DNA of 8,294 bases from JBCDBH01 sp039184055 (GTDB lineage: Bacteria; Acidobacteriota; Thermoanaerobaculia; Multivoradales; J023). A program made the position numbers and the translations under genes. The notes beneath the pieces were generated by a model that worked only from the letters and a program-made list of their open reading frames with translations, was not told where the DNA came from and did no database searches. Each line of letters starts with the position of its first letter. The first letter of the stretch is position 1. The stretch spans positions 1 to 8,294 of the forward strand of contig JBCDBH010000266.1 of NCBI GenBank assembly GCA_039184055.1, written 5' to 3'. Positions 5,601 through 8,294 of the stretch are shown here, one piece after another.

Positions 5601-8243
5601 GCCACCGGCGCGGATCGGCACGCGGGCGACGGTTTCGGCGTCGAGAGTCGCGACTTCCTCGAGATAGCGATGGGCTTCGTCGAGCGCACCGCGTAGGTTC
5701 GCCACGGTGGCGCCGAGGGTGAGGAGGTTACGGAGGGTCGCGGAGTCTTCACCATGGCGCGCCGGACCGAGCCCCCGGGTCACCCAGCGTCGAGATTCAT
5801 GGACGCGGCGCGATTGCCAGGCGACCTCGGCGGCGAGCAGCGCGGCCGAGGCTTCGGGCTCGGAGAGTCCCGCGGCTTCAAAGGCCCGCACCGCGCGCGC
5901 CGCCTCTTTGTGAGCTTCGTCGAGCCTGCCGAGCTGACGAAACGCCACCGCCAGCAGCTTGCGGAGCTCACCCTCGCGGCGGCGCCCCTCGTCGAGATCA
6001 TCGTCGACCATCTCGAGTGCCTTGCTCACCGACCGCACAGCGTCTTCGGGACACGAGGCGTCGAGCGCCTGACGTCCGGCGGCGACGCCGTAGCGCACCG
6101 CTTCTTCGGCCGCGTCACCCGCTGCGTAATGGTGCACCAGCTGGTGGTACACCCGGTCGAGCCGGGGGGCCCAGCGTTTCTCGAGATAACGCGCGTGACG
6201 GCGGTGCAGAGCGCGACGGCGACGCCGGGTCAGCTCGGCGTAGAGCACGTCGCGCACCAAAGCGCCGGTAAAGATCAGACGATCGCCCCGCGTGGTGGTG
6301 TCTTCTTCGAGAATACCGGCATCGATCAAATGGTCGACCGCCGGCTCGACGTCCGCGTCCTCCCCCACCAACGCTTCGAGATCTTCGAAGTCGAAGGTCC
6401 GTCCGAGCACCGCCGCGTACCCCAGAACCTTGGCGATCCGCTTGGGAAGCTGGTCGAGACGACGTTCGATGGCGCGTTGAATCGTCGTCGGCAGGGTGGC
6501 GGCAGAGATCTCGATCCCCTGGCTGAGGGTGATCGCTCCGGTTTCGTCGATCCCGACGCTGTCGCTCTCGAGCAGGGCACGGATCAGCTCTTGGGTGAAG
6601 AAGGGATTGCCCTCGGAAGCGTGCCAGAGACGCGAGAGCAGGTCTTCACTGAGCAACGGCGTGTCGACCAGTTGCGCCACCAGCAGGCGATGCTCGGTGC
6701 GGTCGAGCGGCTTGAGCGACAGGTCCTCGAAGCTCGGATCGCTGACAAACCCCTGCCGCAAATGCTCGAGACGATGATCTTTGCCGATCTCGGCCGGGCG
6801 ATAGGTGGCGATAAAAAGAATCGGTTCGGCGGCGAGACGACGGACGATGTAGCGCAACGCATCGATCGAAGCATCGGCGATATGGAGATCGTCGAGCATC
6901 ATGACGGTCGTGCGCTCACCGGCGAGACGCATCAGGGTACGCGCCAGAAGCTCGAAGATGTGCCCTCGATCACCCTGGCGCGCCGCCTCGTCGGCCAAAC
7001 GTGACGGCGTCGAGCCACCGCCACGCAACCCCCGAAGCTCGCTCAACACCGGAAAAAGAGCCACCAAATCGCCAGCGAGGTTGTCGAGCGCCGGCGCGGT
7101 CGAGGTGCCTTCACGCGGACGATAGGCGTCGCGGATCAGCTCGCCATAGCCTTCGTAGGGCGCGTGGACCTCTTCCATGCTCGAGTAGCGGCCCCGTAGC
7201 ACCCGCACCTGACGTTCGAGCGCCCATCGCTCGAGCTCGTCGAGCAGCCGGCTCTTGCCGATCCCGGCATCACCGGCCACCAGCACCAGTTGCGCCTGAC
7301 CGCGCGCCGCCATCTCGACGCGTCGTTCGAGGCGCGCCATTTCATGGCTGCGGCCGACCATCGCCGGTCGCGATGTGGTTTGCGGTGCCCCGACCCACGG
7401 GCGATTGCGTTCGGCGCCGCCGAGCGCCGCCCCGTAGGCGCGGAGCTGGCGACTCAGCTCACCACCGGTTTGTGGACGCCGGCCCGGATCTTTTTCGAGA
7501 CAGCTCAACACCAGATGCTCGAGCGCCTCGTCGATCTCGACCCCGAGTCGGCTGGGTGGCGTCGGTGGCTCTTCACTGATCCGGCGAAGAATCTGCGCCG
7601 GGGAACCGACGAACGGTGGCTCCCCCACTAAGGCTTCGTAGAGGATCACGCCGAGCGCATAGAGATCCGATCGCCCGTCGACCCGATTGGAGTCGTCGGC
7701 GCGTTCGGGACTGAAATAAATCAGGGTGCCGAATACACCGCCCGAGTCGGTGAGTCGATCGCCGCCGCCTCGGAACGCGAGCCCGAAGTCCATCACCCGG
7801 ATGCGCACACCCGAGCTGGCGCGCTCGACCATGACGTTCTCGGGTTTGACGTCACGGTGCACGACGCTACGCGCGTGGCTGTAGTCGAGCGCGTCGGCGA
7901 CCTGCGCCCCGATCTCGACGATTTCACCCAGGGTGAGCTGACGTTCGCGGATCAGCTGTTGCAGCGTCACGCCCGGAACCACAGGCATGACATAAAAGAG
8001 ATAGTCGCCATCGCGACCGAAATCGAAAATCGGTGCGATCGCCGGATGGTCGAGCCCGGCGGCGACCCGGGCCTCGCGACGGAAACGCGCCTCGGCCTGT
8101 TCGGTGAGCGCGGTCGGTGCGATGGTTTTGATCGCGACCTCCCGATCGAGACGTGGATCGCGAGCGCGATACACCACGCCCATACCACCCCGACCGAGCT
8201 CTTCGACGAGCTCGTACCGATCCAACAACAAACTGTCGGCCAT
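2697..8243 (-). CDS. Giant Ser/Thr protein kinase - AAA ATPase - TPR-like - tandem SBP_bac_5 fusion
   Basis: From ATG 8243 the product has about 1848 residues; numbering below uses that start. Residues 9-267 form a complete Hanks-type kinase: glycine loop LGRGGMG (16-22), VAIK Lys39, a helix-C Glu near 57, HRDVKPEN (129-136) and DFG (Asp152). These make it an RD-type kinase predicted active. Residues about 295-680 form an AAA_16/STAND-type NTPase with Walker A GDAGIGKS (324-331), Walker B LDDLH (450-454), a sensor-like ATYRP, and the winged-helix-like region typical of PknK/MalT-related regulators. Residues about 690-870 are helical and TPR-like. Residues about 883-1360 and 1370-1848 are two full-length family-5 solute-binding (OppA/DppA-like) domains, each with a GTGPY/F segment and a PLFHE-IYR-type C-terminal segment. 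No signal peptide, lipobox or transmembrane helix was found, so a cytoplasmic protein is expected. The likely role is ligand binding by the SBP pair coupled to ATPase and kinase output. A TTG at 8288 would add 15 residues, but kinases of this class usually start just before RYELVEELG. Confidence 0.88.
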   Translation of the reverse strand: MADSLLLDRYELVEELGRGGMGVVYRARDPRLDREVAIKTIAPTALTEQAEARFRREARVAAGLDHPAIAPIFDFGRDGDYLFYVMPVVPGVTLQQLIRERQLTLGEIVEIGAQVADALDYSHARSVVHRDVKPENVMVERASSGVRIRVMDFGLAFRGGGDRLTDSGGVFGTLIYFSPERADDSNRVDGRSDLYALGVILYEALVGEPPFVGSPAQILRRISEEPPTPPSRLGVEIDEALEHLVLSCLEKDPGRRPQTGGELSRQLRAYGAALGGAERNRPWVGAPQTTSRPAMVGRSHEMARLERRVEMAARGQAQLVLVAGDAGIGKSRLLDELERWALERQVRVLRGRYSSMEEVHAPYEGYGELIRDAYRPREGTSTAPALDNLAGDLVALFPVLSELRGLRGGGSTPSRLADEAARQGDRGHIFELLARTLMRLAGERTTVMMLDDLHIADASIDALRYIVRRLAAEPILFIATYRPAEIGKDHRLEHLRQGFVSDPSFEDLSLKPLDRTEHRLLVAQLVDTPLLSEDLLSRLWHASEGNPFFTQELIRALLESDSVGIDETGAITLSQGIEISAATLPTTIQRAIERRLDQLPKRIAKVLGYAAVLGRTFDFEDLEALVGEDADVEPAVDHLIDAGILEEDTTTRGDRLIFTGALVRDVLYAELTRRRRRALHRRHARYLEKRWAPRLDRVYHQLVHHYAAGDAAEEAVRYGVAAGRQALDASCPEDAVRSVSKALEMVDDDLDEGRRREGELRKLLAVAFRQLGRLDEAHKEAARAVRAFEAAGLSEPEASAALLAAEVAWQSRRVHESRRWVTRGLGPARHGEDSATLRNLLTLGATVANLRGALDEAHRYLEEVATLDAETVARVPIRAGGSLVTVSHTAFRRPLPGTVWTAGEAELMRNVFDTLLTTDGEGNVIPVLCEHWQMRDEARCFRFTLRDGVCFSDGAPCDAAAVVAGLEQARLADVVRQTAAFAHIEAIEAIDRLTVEIRLDRRVPILPVQLTDPQAAIARYLPESALGTGPYCFASITSTRVVLERNPLDWRAQPAVLDRITWRLDLDSDEIAPALRRGEIDIAASLPVADLEALLRDSRFRTGLVERTKKNTYYVLFHLGGPISQSDIARRVLTGVLDTQTLVWRTFGRFVRPATTWLPPGVLGHDGSRRREVMSLETARRLLLDAGFETPIRLRVVFHPSFGGRYRPLAMAVIEQWRRIGVETEILGSGIEEILAAYQDPAAGEVDAIFGRWLPDYDDVDNFLSVSFDPVHGKLATLLADRPPANLAERLMAPRTEPWRERRHELAAAADRLITEEAHLAVPLFHEIDYRVADRRLTGLELTSVPPYVNWSSLAWTARPPQVVERAGTQLKVALPWIPDTIDPVLSIKVEEAEVIANVFETLTRVEEGSRVAPHLATGWTWEEPARVLRVKLRDDVRFHDGRRLTAHDVRFSFERLLRIVGERYTTVRLPILGASAVAKGEASHLEGLEILSESEVRFVLAEPIAFFPALLTNPITAIVPEGLQSVGANWRAAPGTGPFRLLRLIPGERVELEANPSYRKLDVPRVESLIFESLPAAQTAAALRAGRVSVVGNLPADDLDRLRHDTEWVTNYAESPRFSTCFLVLDCHQGPFVDPALRRALAAALDPAAMVTAIFGKRVVVAHGLIPPGLLGHGEHPRPEGDPSLLAGLVVRVGIHSCYSNDHATFWKRVRTVFGVHGIEVEMVTDDTNELLPRLGAGEIDLAATRWVAAYPDADTFTWVATDADGLIYSQVGDPDLSALAVEARVESDPALRHTLYSQIDRRLVNEARIIPLFHEQIYRVARTEVGSLRLRFGGPEVAYEELTWLG
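2700..4136 (-). other. SBP_bac_5 domain 2 of the kinase fusion (more canonical copy)
   Basis: This copy encodes about 479 residues and ends at the stop codon. It has PDTIDPVLS, NVFETLTR, VKLRDDVRFHDGR followed by TAHDVRFSFERLL (the classic family-5 helix), PGTGPFRL, LIPPGLLGHG, a GEIDLA segment and PLFHEQIYRVAR. It aligns end to end with domain 1 at low identity, so this is an old internal duplication. Confidence 0.8.
4164..5597 (-). other. SBP_bac_5 domain 1 of the kinase fusion (degenerate copy)
   Basis: This copy encodes about 478 residues. Recognisable family-5 features are NVFDTLLT, a FRFTLRDGVCFSDG segment, LGTGPYCF, a RRGEIDIA segment, WLPPGVLGH, and PLFHEIDYRVADRRLTGLE near the end. 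The usual AxDVxxSxxR helix is replaced by CDAAAVVAGLEQA. Five Cys fall within about 104 residues (929, 940, 950, 957 and 1032 in ATG-8243 numbering). Confidence 0.75.
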
Positions 8244-8273
8244 CCCCTCTTTACGCACGACCTCAACCTTATA
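8244..8273 (-). promoter_or_regulatory. Possible -10 element and ribosome binding site before ATG 8243
   Basis: On the minus strand TATAAG (8273-8268) resembles a -10 hexamer, and AAAGAGGGG (8252-8244) directly precedes ATG 8243. The GAGG core is closer to the ATG than ideal. No convincing -35 is visible and the window ends 21 nt upstream of TATAAG, so the promoter call is weak. The ribosome binding site supports ATG 8243 over TTG 8288. Confidence 0.3.
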
Positions 8274-8294
8274 GCGCCCCGAAGACAAAAAGAA

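Noticed and set aside
5754..7004. Long plus-strand open frame (416 codons) opposite the ATPase and TPR region of the kinase gene
   Set aside because: It is antisense to strongly recognisable Walker A/B coding sequence, shows no known domain, and is the kind of shadow frame expected in GC-rich DNA.

Overview
The window is GC-rich and densely coding, and no tRNA, rRNA, CRISPR array or insertion sequence was recognised. Two traits recall Acidobacteriota (Thermoanaerobaculia- or Solibacter-like lineages): very large Hanks-kinase/ATPase regulators, and a secreted-type protein with a 'GWAL...DG...Cys-Pro-VG...LDTT...NG.H' repeat. Myxococcota and other predator- or soil-type phyla are possible alternatives. 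The lineage is inferred from these traits, not from a marker gene.

Layout. (1) Positions 1-1272, plus strand: the 3' part of a gene for a surface-type protein with bacterial Ig-like domains followed by two ~110-residue repeats. An in-frame TGA at 178-180 interrupts it exactly where the next Ig copy has Trp. (2) Positions 1289-1981, minus strand, convergent with (1) across 16 bp: a small membrane-anchored glycosyltransferase-51 (peptidoglycan polymerase) homologue with an altered second catalytic-glutamate position. (3) Positions 2010-2040: a strong intrinsic terminator. (4) Positions 2062-2562, minus strand: a BON+LysM protein closely resembling the E. coli potassium-binding protein Kbp (YgaU). 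(5) Positions 2697-8243, minus strand: one giant gene of about 1848 codons. It encodes a Ser/Thr kinase, an AAA_16/STAND-type ATPase, a helical TPR-like region and two complete tandem family-5 solute-binding protein domains (the OppA/DppA fold). No signal peptide or transmembrane segment is visible.

The genes do not form an obvious operon or pathway. The kinase gene and kbp run in the same direction with a 134-bp gap, and kbp has its own strong ribosome binding site. A terminator separates kbp from the glycosyltransferase gene. The most unusual object is the kinase-ATPase-(SBP)2 fusion. It places two domains normally used as extracytoplasmic transport receptors on a predicted soluble, cytoplasmic signalling protein, which suggests a one-protein ligand-sensing kinase. 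The ligand, the substrate and the role of the ATPase cannot be read from the sequence.
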